From: Lineus longissimus
Taxonomy: Eukaryota; Nemertea; Pilidiophora; Heteronemertea; Lineidae
NCBI RefSeq assembly: GCF_910592395.1
Contig: NC_088314.1
Coordinates: forward strand, 12,898,001 to 12,962,000
Length of the DNA stretch: 64,000 bases
Reading direction: 5' to 3'
Below the pieces are notes generated by a model. The model ran no database searches and was not told the DNA's origin. It worked only from the letters and a program-made list of their open reading frames with translations. The first letter of the stretch is position 1, and each line of letters begins with the position of its first letter. A program made the position numbers and the translations under genes. Below, one piece after another: positions 24,502-35,399 of the stretch.

Positions 24502-25658
24502 CTGAAAGATATAATAATACAGAATGTTTCAGAGAATCTATCAGAATCTATGTAGACCAAAACCTCGCTATGCCGCGGTTTTGGCCAATATTTTGGCTCC
24601 ACCCGACCGGTTTGGGTGAGACAATCAATAACGACATTGAGGTATCAATTTCTATTCTAAAAACATCTCAAATTAAATATCGACTTATGTGGTGTTTTAA
24701 ATGCTTTTGAAATGACTCCACATTTTGCACCAACCCAAGCGGTTTGGGTTGTCTCACCCAAACCTCAGTGGTGAAAACGAAGCTAAATATCTATTATGAA
24801 AAAAATATTCTCAGTCGGGTGTTTTTAATTTGATACCTGGCTTACTTCTACGGATTTCGCGCTCACAAGTGGCCGTACAGATGGACGGACGGCAGGTATT
24901 TTCTCTGCGAGCGACCAGGGACAACTAAACAAAATGAGTCAACCAGGGAAACAGACAACAGTTTTCAATCCATCAACATCTTACAATACATTGTAAGGTG
25001 GATCGAACACCCGGCATAATACATGACCCGTTTAGGCCCAAGTAAAGGTAGAACTTTAAGGAGTATCGCAAAGCAAGAAAAATACAGATAGGAATTTCCG
25101 TTTCACAATATTAGCTGTCAGGGGTGTGGTTTTTGAAGAAGGAAATATCCCGCCAGACAAGCTAATTTGGGTTTTTTGAAACATGTGCAACTGCTTAGTT
25201 TTTATGTACAGTTTTAGCTATGACAATGACTATGTAATTTTTAACAACATTCAGCAGCCAATTTAATCCATGTTAATTCCCTGTGTAAATTTTCAAGACA
25301 CCCGAGAATTCAAATTAGTTTTGAGATCCAAGTTCAAAACGTTTATTTTTGGCCACCCGGTATTTCGCATTTCCAATTACCTGTATGACAAGACAAAGGA
25401 CTGAAAACTTTGAGTCCCATTATCTCTAAAGAACACGAAGATGGGATGGCCCAGTCAGGTTCTTAGGGGCTCAAATATTGATTATCAAAGGTCCACCCCA
25501 CCAACTATTATCAAGTTGACTGACTGTTGACAAGTACATGTATTTTTTGTTGAATGGCCTAAAATAAGTATTAATAATATAGCCCACAGTAGCCTGCATT
25601 ATTTATTGCCTCTAGGCTCTAGACATGCTATATCATGAGTTTTGAGCAAATGACTTAC
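24502..25658 (-). other. Second intron of the integrase pseudogene
   Basis: 1157 bp. The part at about 24540-24790 resembles, in inverted orientation, the hairpin foldbacks at 51964 and 56881 (shared word TTTTAGAATAGAAATT on the minus strand). The remainder is AT-rich with no support for a gene. Confidence 0.5.
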
Positions 25659-25745
25659 CTCAACCTGCGGCGCACTGTTGATACAGAAACATGTAGCATA
25701 GTTGCAATCCTTGGAACAGTGAAATCGAGGTCAAACAAAAATTCC

Positions 25746-26775
25746 AATTGTTGTGGGTAGTTGTAAAACAAGAAACACAGAAACAAAACAGAAACACAGA
25801 AACGCAGAAATGAAACGCAGAAACGAAAATCAAACGGGTTTTCATAAAAGTTGGAATCAAGCGGCACGCCGATACTTTCCTTGCCCAATCCGTTGTTATT
25901 GTCGTTTAAAAGTAAAATCTGAGATTGGTGGGTTGCGGCCAGCCGGAATGCAATAGAGTTGTTGAGGGGATACATGGAGCAACTTGGGGGGGGGGGGGGG
26001 GGGGGGCGGCACGATAAGGGTGAAGTCTTTTGAGGTGGTGGTGTAGTACTTTGGTAGGTTCGATTCGATTCCTACAGCATGTTATTTTAAATGAAGGTGC
26101 AGTGCAACATCTTGCCTTGTAGTGTTCAATTCACATGAAGTACCAGGATCATCCTACAAATCCCGTCTGATGCAGCACTAAATGCAAGGTACGGTACCAG
26201 TACATGGGTGAATCATTTCGACGTTATGTGAGACGTGAGAGACCAATTTTGGCGACTAGAATAGAGTAAAGTGGGGGGGGGGGGCGGGCGGGCACTAGAC
26301 TTGGACTTGGAGTAACTCAATCTTGCCTGCCCAGCTGCTGCCTTTAAATAGTCCCTTTAAATATCTGTTTATGTTAATGAGGTTGCAGTAGGGAAGTTCA
26401 GCCTAGTGTCGTGCACAGGCCATGGAATGTACAAAAGAACAGGACTCGCTATTCGAAGGACTATTTTCTATTTACGCCGTGTAGTACATACATGTAGTGT
26501 ATTGGGGAGGTCAGGGGCACGATCAAGGCCGGATGCTGCCAATCTGCGCACACGTTGATGAGGCTAAAAGGGATATTGGGAAATGAGCATTCCTCCTTCC
26601 ATTCCGACTGAATACCAGTTTTAGTTACACCTGCGTTCGCGGCCACAACCATGGCAACAAGATGGAGTCTGCAGACCATTATTCGCCACAAGACTGGTTT
26701 CTGCGTTTCGTTTCTGTGTTTCTGTGTTTCTGTTTCGTTTCTGTGTTTCTTGTTTTACAACTACCCAATTGTTGT
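25746..26775. mobile_element. TIR element (1012 bp) with 9-bp target duplication, inside an exon
   Basis: AATTGTTGT flanks both sides (25746-25754 and 26767-26775). The element 25755-26766 begins GGGTAGTTGTAAAACAAGAA and ends with its reverse complement. The TIRs extend at least 50 bp with imperfect AGAAACAC repeats. A 9-bp duplication is typical of Mutator-type transposition. It contains poly-G runs near 25986 and 26273. The minus-strand integrase frame is continuous across the site once the element and one duplication are ignored. Confidence 0.85.
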
Positions 26776-26859
26776 TGAGAAATTGCATAGGCTGGGGGGC
26801 CAACTTGACCACTCCAAGTACGCTGAGAATGAAATCCTGACCGTACACCTGCAAGTATC

Positions 26860-27474
26860 CTGAAAAAAAGAAGTTAAAGAAATTCACATTGAATTTGAAT
26901 ACATGTATGCCAGGTGGGTAGTGTGGCTGTGTGCTGGCCATGCGGAGGTTCGAATTTCTCACTACTAGACCCTCTTTCAGTATGCGTATTGACTAACATG
27001 GACGTGAAGTGTAGACCCATAGGCAATGTTTCCGCTAGGACTGAATGAAAAGGAGGTACAATGCTTTTTTAAAAAGCAATTTTGATGCAGTAAAACAACA
27101 TTTCAGGCGTAAAAAAGGTCATAAAATCCTATTTTAACTTAAAAATTACCTTACTTCAAATTAATAGACCACTTCCGCACCAGGTAGCGTACTGCAAGCC
27201 ATAACAAAGCCAGTCTTCAATTGGCTTGACCAGCACATAAAAATACCATATTTCTAGGGGCGGTGGTCTTTTTAGGACGCTTCTGTTTTTTGTTCATACA
27301 GTTCAGCTTTAATTTCACGATTTTGCGTAAACCCCGATGAATCTGTCTTAGAATGCTCAGAGTCAGAGAGCAATCGAATTGTGTGCTATGGTAGAAATCT
27401 TGTGTTTGATGTGTCAGCCAAGCCTAACACTTTATTTTGAACAGAAAAACAGCATGCTGTATACCGATAATGAA
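26860..27474. other. Unassigned DNA upstream of the integrase pseudogene
   Basis: No upstream exon could be recognised on the minus strand. The acceptor TTTTTTTCAG at the start of the 26859 exon implies that an earlier exon once existed. Nothing else is supported. Confidence 0.4.
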
Positions 27475-28609
27475 TGAAATGGCCAGAATTTTCACAAGAT
27501 TTTTTATGGATTGTTAGAGAAAAGAGAGAAGGAAAGATGCATTGGGACTGCGACATTTTATCTTACAGACTTGATTTGCTGTATATTTTGCATCATACAA
27601 CAGTTAAACCGGATGGATGTTATGATAACGAAACGAAAAAGGACAATGCGTTGGTTAAAGGGACGATGTGAAACGAATATGAAAACCGTTAGGCGATTAG
27701 GAACACTGGTTATTTTATTTTCACCAGAGCGAAGTTTATGCCCGCCCGCCATCTGACCATCCGATGGCCAACGTCATATTTTAAGTTGCAGAGAGAGGCA
27801 AATGCCAAATCTGGACTTAACTCTACTGTCTTTACTATCATTTAAGAACAAGGACGGATTTTTCTTAGTTAACGAGACAATAAGAATGTGTGATAGATTG
27901 TTTTTGAAAGGTAGTTCATTGAATGAGGATTGTGAGAAAAAGATGCTTTTTGAGTTTGAAATGGGAAGTAGAACTATAATGATTGATGAAACCAGAGTTG
28001 GAATAATTTGATTACAAAGCTTTATTTGTGTCGTACTTAGCATTAGAACATTTCATAATGGCTTATGTCATTAGTGTATTTAGAGGATGCTTGAGGATTA
28101 GTAGATTGATGGATTAGATTGATGATTAGATGGATGATTGGTTAAGTTGTTTGATCTAATGTGTTGATTGCCACCAAAGTTGTTGTGTGATTTAGATTAA
28201 AATGTTTATATATCATAACTGGATACTGTAAAGCTCTTTGATGGTGGTAAAGTAAGCTTTAGTCTTGTGTTTCCAGGTGGTCTGGATGTCTGAAATGACT
28301 ATGTTATTACATAACATCAGTCAGGGTCTCTTCTAGACAACTTGATAACAGGATGCAGGAGATTATAGCTTTATCAGATTATAAGCATTGTAATTTGAGT
28401 GTGGTTGAGTCTACGATTATTATTATTTGAGAGCAGATTTCAAGTATAGGAAAATAATTAGTTTTGGTGAGGTTAGTTTTGATTTTGATTTCGTGATTAA
28501 ACCCTTTGCTTAATGCATTGCATATTTTTGAGTTTTAAAAATTTATGCAAAATTTCCATTAAATTGGGGGGGGGGGATGCAAAGCTCACCTCTCAGACAG
28601 GAGAGCTAA
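27475..28609 (+). mobile_element. Helitron/Helentron-like element, family D
   Basis: Starts TGAAATGGCCAG like family A but diverges at once. It ends AGCTCACCTCTC...GAGAGCTAA with an imperfect hairpin and the CTAA end, after a poly-G run. The interior lacks the ~302-bp repeats. Its open frames (for example 27802-28011) have no known domain, but captured host sequence cannot be excluded. Confidence 0.5.
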
Positions 28610-29185
28610 AAAGAGCCTCATCACTTTTCAAAATGTCTTGGAAGTTGCATTAGTCTAAAAAGCAATCCGAGTACAATACAATGTGGCCATGCACGGGGCC
28701 GGATAGCCCTATGCTACCAGTGCATGGATTTGACGTGCCGGAAAAATAGGCCCCATGGTGCATGGCATATATAATAGCCTAATGGAGACAGTTAGGTTAC
28801 AAGCGTACGACAGATAAACCACTCACCTATTAATTTCAAACGTTTCCAATTGTCTCAGCATAGTTTGTATAATATCCGCTAGTTCTCCGATTTGCGGCCA
28901 CTCGTGTGCCGCACGAAATAAATTTGTCCGGACACCTTCCAGTCGTTGCACCGCAATCGTCACTTAATTTGTATCCATGTCCTGGTGCAAGTACCTACCC
29001 ACGTCCTGAACAACATTTCTGCATACATCCAAAAAGCTAAGAATATTGTATCTCTCAGGCGGTGGAGGCCCTTCAGCGCAGTTTGCCAGGGAAAAAATTA
29101 CAAAGAAGGCAACAAAAAACTTCGTCATGTCAAAATCTCCGCGTCGTATCTGACTAGCGTATGGCGCTCACGCAGGACAAGTCAC
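28610..29185. other. Unassigned DNA
   Basis: A short imperfect inverted repeat around CCATGCAC / GTGCATGG at 28685-28765. No gene is seen. Confidence 0.4.
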
Positions 29186-29840
29186 GAATTACAAATTACA
29201 AATTACAAAAGTTTATTGAATCCGTATAAAATTTACATTTTACATGGAACGAAAATACAATAAACAGTGCAGTGTAGATAGAAAGTCAGAAGAAAAGAGA
29301 GCAATAAGTAATAAAAGTAATCAAATAATACAGAAATTACTTAAGAGTGCAAGAGAGTTGGTGGGCATTATTACGATGATTGCAGCAGTATTTTTAATAA
29401 TTATAGAGCTTTCCTCACCTGAAATGCTAGATAACAGAATTTGCCGGTGAGGCGAGCTACATTGCCTTCAGCAGTTAAAAGATATAATAATAGATTTCTA
29501 TTTGAAAGTTCATTTGTTAACCCAATTCGAGTTTTGTTCAAATATTTATCACGAAGGTTAGAGAGCAAAGGGCATGAACACAAAAAGTGAGTCTCATCTT
29601 CAGTTTCTTTGATTCCCAATGATAAACAGTGAGGGCACCATCTCTCATCCCTGGGGATAATAGGACGAGAGTAGCGGCCTTTCTCGATTAAAAGACAATG
29701 ATTACTCAGTCTTAATTTGGTAAAATGGGACCTGTGCTCCCTATTTTGAATATCATCGAGATAATTTTCGTAGCAAAATCTATTTTTAAATAGAGTCACG
29801 TGACTCATCCGTAATGAAAGAATGTAAGAGGGCATTTGAT
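29186..29840 (-). pseudogene. LINE (non-LTR retrotransposon) 3' fragment
   Basis: The minus-strand frame 29835-29401 contains KLRLSNHCLLIEKGRY, then CPHC and THFLCSCPLL, the Cys/His pattern seen at the C-terminus of many LINE ORF2 proteins after the reverse transcriptase. The 3' tail is a short (AATTTGT)n repeat at 29210-29186. The copy is 5'-truncated, so no reverse transcriptase core is present. A related tail lies at 57893. Confidence 0.75.
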
Positions 29841-31257
29841 TGGTCGCCGGATAACCAACCTGTCATCAATCAAGAATGATTTGTGTTGAACACAAATCAC
29901 GAAAGGAGACAAGTGTTTAACGCTTATATTAATAGTGATCGCTTCCGCGCGCCATATATAGGCCTACAATGAGTATACAATGCATAAGCATAACAAGAAT
30001 GTAAACAAAACAAAACTTATGCCCGCCGTTCACGATCAAATTTTTTGGTCAAATCTGTTGGTCAAACTTTTGTGTCAAATTTTCTAGTTCAGCCGCCCGT
30101 CGTGCACGATGGATTTATTTCACCAAATCTTTTCCAGTATGGCTCCCGTGCAGTCAAGACTGATTGCGGCAGCTGCTGCATGGATCAGGGTTCGCCAGTC
30201 TACCTCTCTGGCTGGGCACCACCTCCACAGCTAGGAACCTCTCTGACCAGGCACAACGGATGCGCATGCTCCGTTTGGATCTATTCCGTTTCCGTTTTGA
30301 TCACTTCCGGTAACGCAGGCACATTGAAGTTGAGAAAAATATTAACTTAATATCGTATCCGTATTTCGCGTAGCTAATGCCTGAAATGCAGTGGCAGTGC
30401 CCAATCATGGCATAGTGATAGTAGTAAGGTGGATGCCTCATAGACATAGACAGTCATACCATGTACTGTAACGTACAATACCAGAAATCCCCGACCTCGA
30501 ACTTGCGCATGCGCACTAATTACCATCTCGGCCGATCAACGCAGTAGTGCGCTTAGCTTAGGGCAATCTCCAAAAGCAGAGTTAATCAGGCGGTGGGGAG
30601 CATTACGCACTTTGCCGATAGCCCATTGGTTTCCTCTAATGTCTAGCTAATAGGCCTACTGTGCGAAATTTCAGTGAATTTAGTCAAAAAAATCCTTTGT
30701 CCACCTTTGTACCACCGCTTTGCATGCATTGATGAAGTTCAAACAGGGAAAATCAGGAAAATAAGCCTTTGAGGCGTTTTTACGGCTCAAAAACTGGCAT
30801 TTCTAGCGATAATATTTTAGTTGCCGATAGATCCGCGAGAGGGCAATACCATATAGTCATAATAACACTGCTTCTGGTGTTTTGGAACATTTTTTTCTTT
30901 GTCCACTTGCATGCCGAAATTGGAGGTTTTAATGATGTGACAGCAAAAAATTGAATTGGTCATTGCGAGGGGGTCACTAGGGAGCTTGGGGGGTTGATCT
31001 ATGCAATATACCTAGTTTTAAATCGTGCTTGTTTCATGCTAATGTGAAACACCATCATTCTGATACTACTGAGATTTAAATTTTTCACTGTAGATTTTAA
31101 ATGAAGTTTGAAAATTCATTTTTCACTTGATGATCGTGCTAATCATGACTGCATGAGTCCAGTTTCCCTGCACCCAAAGTTTATTACTGATGGTAGCTTT
31201 CCTATATCTAATTGTCTAATGTAAAAAAGTTGGGCATTTTGTGGGGGGTGTACTGTG

Positions 31258-31315
31258 GTCTTGGCCTCTCCTACCTTGGGGGTGGGGGTGGGGTGGGGGT
31301 GGGGTGGGATGGAGG
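31258..31315. repeat. GGGGTG-rich low-complexity tract
   Basis: Imperfect GGGGTG repeats flanked by CCTACCTTGG and GATGGAGG. The minus-strand open frame across it is a by-product. Confidence 0.6.
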
Positions 31316-31859
31316 TTGGTCTTGTTGGCATCCAGGTTTGAAATTGATGTAGGCATTCCAGTAATTTGATTGCAAATTTGTTAGATCCTCTGGTGAACAG
31401 TCATATCAGGTGGGAGCATACAAACAAGGACATCAGGGACGCTGTCCTAAATAAAGAGGTGTCCTGATTATGATCACCTGTGTCCTCGAACACAAGACGT
31501 ACGATCGTTTAGCCAAAACATACTGCGAGCCGTACTTTTATTATGGACTACTCGTTTTTCTCTCTTGTAATTCGGCAATTTTATATCAGATAACAAAGCG
31601 TAATTCAAACGGATACCGCGTCTCGTTGAGGCTGCCATTGTGATTGATTGCTGCGAGCTGATTCGTCAATGGCGGCACGTGACTGATTACACTGGTGGCC
31701 TCTATCGGACGGCGTTGGTCGGGTTTTTCTGGTGTTGAAATCATGAAATACAGGCCACAGGCACAGCACAGGGCGTCTCCAAAAAAGGTAATTCTGACAG
31801 AACAGAAGGGGTCAATACTGATTTGATTGCATACAATACGGGAAGCTGATTGCCTATAC

Positions 31860-31985
31860 TGCAGCACAAGAGACCAACTTGTCACCGAGCAGTCCGAACC
31901 TGGAACCAGCTTCCAGAAGCAACAAGATCAGCTGAGACTGCCGAGGAGTTCCTGCCGAGTGCTCCTAGCCTCCCATCAGTAGACA
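31860..31985 (+). pseudogene. Possible LINE reverse-transcriptase tail fragment
   Basis: One plus frame reads RAVRTWNQLPEATRSAET, resembling the 'R.WN.LP......A....F' tail common downstream of CR1/RTE-type reverse transcriptases. It is very short and isolated. Confidence 0.4.
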
Positions 31986-32119
31986 ACAAGCACGCCTTTT
32001 TTAATCAAGACTTTTTTAACCAAGACTTTTTTATCATCGCACCCAAGATTTTATCTCTCCGCACCGTCTACTCATGGGCAAACAACAACATGGTTCACAA
32101 CGCGCAAGACTATGCCCAA

Positions 32120-32860
32120 TGAGAGAAATGACTTTGAAATGTTCTGTAATTAACACAGTTTACCCAATATTGAACAGACTCAAAGTTTTATTTGTTCAAG
32201 TAATCAAATGTATAAGGCCAGGGACACATACACTGCTTTTTCAACTTGGTGGTGCCTGGCTTTGGAGGTAACCTGCTTTCGACCATTTCAAGAGAAAAGA
32301 CTATGAAATGTTCTGTAATTAACACAGTTTACCCAATATTGAACAGAATCAAAGTTTTATTTGTTCAAGTAATCAAATGTATAAGGCCAGGGACACATAC
32401 AATGCTTTTTTCACTTGGTGGTGCCTGGCTGTGGAGGTAACCTGCTCTCGACCATTTCAAGAGAAAAGACTATGAAATGTTCTGTTATTAACACAGTTTA
32501 CCAAATATTGAACAGATTCAAAGTTTTATTTGTACAAGTATTCAATTACATAAGGCCAGGGACACATACAATGCTTTTTTCACTTGGTGGTGCCTGGCTG
32601 TGGAGGTAACCTGCTCTCGACCATTTCAAGAGAAAATACTATGAAATGTTCTGTTATTAACACAGTTTACCAAATATTGAACAGACTCAAAGTTTTATTT
32701 GTACAAGTATTCAATTGCATAAGGCCAGGGACACATACAATGCTTTTTTCACTTGGTGGTGCCTGGCTGTGGAGGTAACCTGCTCTCGACCATTTCAAGT
32801 GAAATGACTATGAAATGTTCTGTAATTAACACAGTTTGCCCAATATTGAACAGATTGGGT
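32120..32860 (+). repeat. 169-bp tandem repeat, about 4.4 copies
   Basis: Units start near 32129, 32298, 32467, 32636 and 32805 with ATGAAATGTTCTGTWATTAA or a close variant. Because 169 is not a multiple of 3, each unit's open frame runs into the next in another frame, giving overlapping 64-codon frames that are unlikely to be genes. Confidence 0.85.
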
Positions 32861-33186
32861 TATTGATCAGTTTGGAAGAAACTTCTTTGAAATATTCAAT
32901 ATTGGGTGGATTGTGGTAATAACTTTATAGTCATTTTACTTAAAAAGTCAAGAGTGGTATTCATTGATTGTAGTCACAGTGTAAAATGTTCAATTCTCAC
33001 CAGGAGGTTTTTATTAATAGATATGCGAATGTGTCCACTGAACAAAATTGTTGTAATTCAAATGATGTCCATTGATTGATTAATAAATACATCTTTAAAA
33101 CTAAATCGTGTGGTCATTTCATTACTTGGACCCTTCAGCCTGGAAATTATTCTTCTTTGTGTTCATTTCCATCTAACAGACTCTCC

Positions 33187-33640
33187 AGACTTACATACAT
33201 ACATACAAATAGCATTTATATAGCGCAAAATCCAATTAGAAAAATTGCTCAGTTGCGCTTAACAAAAACACTGTTCAAATAGTTTGGTTTTTAATCTTCT
33301 TTTGAACTCGCTGACGGTGGAGCTGTTGCGGGTGTTAGTGTCCAGCGAGTTCCATAATTTGCTGGCATAAACTGTAAAGCTTCTGCCACCAAAAGTCTCA
33401 AGGCGATACCTGGGAGTCACCAACAACTCTTGGTTATCCGATCTCAGGGATCGCCCTGGGACATACGATGGCAGGATGTCCGAGATAATGATGGAGCCAT
33501 GTTGTTTTTGGCTTTGAACACCATGAGTAAAACCTTGAAATCGATACGATATGGTATCGGAAGCCAGTGGAGAGTTGTCAAAGACTTACTAGTAATCAGA
33601 AGCGGAGTTGGTGTTCGTCAGCCGGTCAAGTCTCCCTCCT
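33187..33640 (-). pseudogene. LINE (CR1/L2-like) 3' fragment
   Basis: The minus strand reads RSLRSDNQELLV, RLETFGGRSFTVYA and KLWNSL in order, the conserved C-terminal end of many CR1-group reverse transcriptases. It is followed by GCGCTATATAAATGCTATTT and a (TATG)n tail. At least one frameshift separates it from the upstream FKVLLMVFKAKN segment. Confidence 0.75.
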
Positions 33641-33913
33641 CAACGCTGCAAGCGTTGGGCATCTTCCCAGGATGTGCTCTACAGTCATTGGCTCGATCTG
33701 GGGGGTGTCGCTATCTCCTTACTCCTAGACAGAAGCCTGGAACAAGCTGGACATCGGGCAGCAAACCCAATATTAATGTGCTCAGAACACTTCTCAAGTA
33801 ATTAGTGTTTCAGAGTAATCTATAGCCTATACCTAATACAATAGTGATGGTTTCGGGCAGGGCTTAGAGGAGGCTTAGAGTAACGAGACTAGTATATAGC
33901 AGGCCCGGGAAAG

Positions 33914-34075
33914 CAGGGGCGTAGGTAGCAGAGGGGGGGGGGGGCAAATGCCCCCTCCCCCGAGGTCACCAAAATATGTGTTTTTGGCCAAAAGATTTCA
34001 TAAAGGGTCATTTTGTCCCCCAGAGAGCCTTTTGCCCCCCCCCCCCGCCAGACCAAAAAGCTAGCTACGCCCCTG
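33914..34075. mobile_element. hAT-like MITE, copy M1
   Basis: 162 bp with termini CAGGGGCGTAGGTAGC and GCTAGCTACGCCCCTG. It is rich in G and C runs. The related copy is at 47844. CAGGGG-type ends are common in hAT elements. The 8-bp duplication expected for hAT was not found here. Confidence 0.65.
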
Positions 34076-35226
34076 GCCCTGTAGGTGTATAGTATAATTT
34101 ACTCTAAGTAAGGGCAGGGCAATAAGGAAAGGTGCTATGCTGTATGTAGGCCCTATTATATTCTATAACAAAGAAACCCAACATATGATTTAAAGGTGCC
34201 GGTGTAATAGAATCAGATGCCCCCTGATATTAAATGCCCTCAACAATAGAACACCGGCACCATTCAATAGGAATAAAGAGGCCAAGACCCTTCATCCGAA
34301 GAAGAACAATACAGGCGGGCATCAGGAAAGGGAGGGCATTTGATTCTATCACAGCGGAACAATATATCTCCCTTTTCCCACAAGAACTAATATTCCTCAC
34401 AAAGGAATTCTAGACTGGACTTAGATTCATGGGGACCAGCATTTCTTTTACACCCGCACGCGGAGCATGAGCTGAGCCACTACTGCACGCCAACATATCA
34501 ACCAACAGCACCGCCATTTCTTCAAACGGTTGGAAGTGATACTACCAGTCACGTGTGGTTCCTGGTCAGAGAGGTTCCTAGCTGTGGAGGTGGTGCCCAG
34601 CCAGAGAGGTAGGCTGGCGGAGGGTGTTGGCTGCATGTGCAGCCATAACTGCAATTGCTGCGAGCCCTATACTCTTCGATCAACACATCTACAGCATTTT
34701 GTGTCCAAACCATCTTGGTACAAGCCTGCGTTTCGACCGAGTGTGCAGGTATGGTGCGAGTTGCTTGTATAAAGTGTACCTGAATTATTTCTTGGCGCAT
34801 AATACTCATTATTATAACTATTAACTGTCTTTGTCGCTGTCCCGGCTCACAAAGGATCGGTACAGTATATGAATAGGCCTACCTATTTGGACAGCTCGGA
34901 TAGTGAAAGACCATGCTTTAATTGTTACTAAAAACGCCAATGCGCGTCACACCTGAAAAAAAACCCATCTAATTGATGTGTTCATTGATTGATGGCCCGA
35001 TAATATTGAAATGGCCACTTTGACTCAAACGGTTAATCGTACAGAAAAAATCCAATCCCGCCGCTCACGATCCAATATTTCCGAATCGTACTAAATAAAT
35101 AGGACCGGTCCTATCCACAACAATTTTTATCCTAGGAACATATTTCATCCAATTTCCCGTCGTTCACGATCAAACTTTTTGGTCATATTTTTTTGGTCAA
35201 ATTAAATTTGATCGTGAACGGCGGGC

Positions 35227-35399
35227 ATTACTCGTTTTCTCTCCCTTATCACGGCGGCATTTCGACTTCCAGTCAATTTGGGGGTCGTAAAAATGTTTGA
35301 TGAAGGACCAGGAACTGGGGTGAGAGGGCTTCGTGTAGCTCTCAGACGTTCTGTGACTGCAGAGGTCCCGGGTTTCGGCTTGCTGGGGAGAAGTGAAAC
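35227..35399. other. Junction DNA before the transposon array
   Basis: Unrelated to the array. The first array unit starts abruptly at GATATTCAAATATGG (35400), inside the transposase reading frame. Confidence 0.5.

Larger units (their letters stand above)
20368..26859 (-). pseudogene. Intron-containing integrase-core (rve, DDE) gene, disabled
   Basis: Three exons join in phase. Exon 26859-25659 is interrupted by a MITE and contains a helix-turn-helix-like region ending STVRRRLR. Exon 24501-24202 holds YRLRRTR and HIDGNHKLI. Exon 21144-20368 holds WGFVIHGGIDGYSR, VRADRGTEN and HNQRIERFWRD. Splice sites are GTAAGT/TTTCAG and GTATGT/TTTCAG, all phase 2. The D of HIDGNH, D of RADRG and E of QRIE fit the DDE triad, with 34 residues between the last two. 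The family is the metazoan multicopy 'integrase core domain' proteins. Lesions are the MITE, an in-frame TGA at 24404-24402, and a 1-nt loss in a T run near 20770. It is either a relic transposon gene or a decayed host paralogue. Confidence 0.85.
30021..35226. mobile_element. 5.2-kb element with 23-bp perfect TIRs
   Basis: The left end GCCCGCCGTTCACGATCAAA... (30021-30043) and right end (35204-35226) are exact inverted repeats of 23 bp. Related words (CCCGYCGTNCACGAT) recur inside both ends near 30092, 35050 and 35157. A further 51-bp perfect inverted pair lies at 30201-30251 and 34561-34611, and both arms can encode YLSGWAPPPQLGTSLTR. No transposase was recognised. The interior holds a tandem repeat, a LINE tail, a MITE and unassigned DNA. 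AT abuts both termini. Confidence 0.65.

Noticed and set aside
26621-26962. 113-codon minus frame as a separate gene
   Set aside because: It mixes integrase-exon sequence with the TIR of the inserted MITE.
32246-32778. Three overlapping 64-codon genes
   Set aside because: They are the same 169-bp repeat read in rotating frames.
33430-33801. 123-codon plus frame
   Set aside because: Largely antisense to the LINE fragment, whose minus-strand motifs are far more specific.
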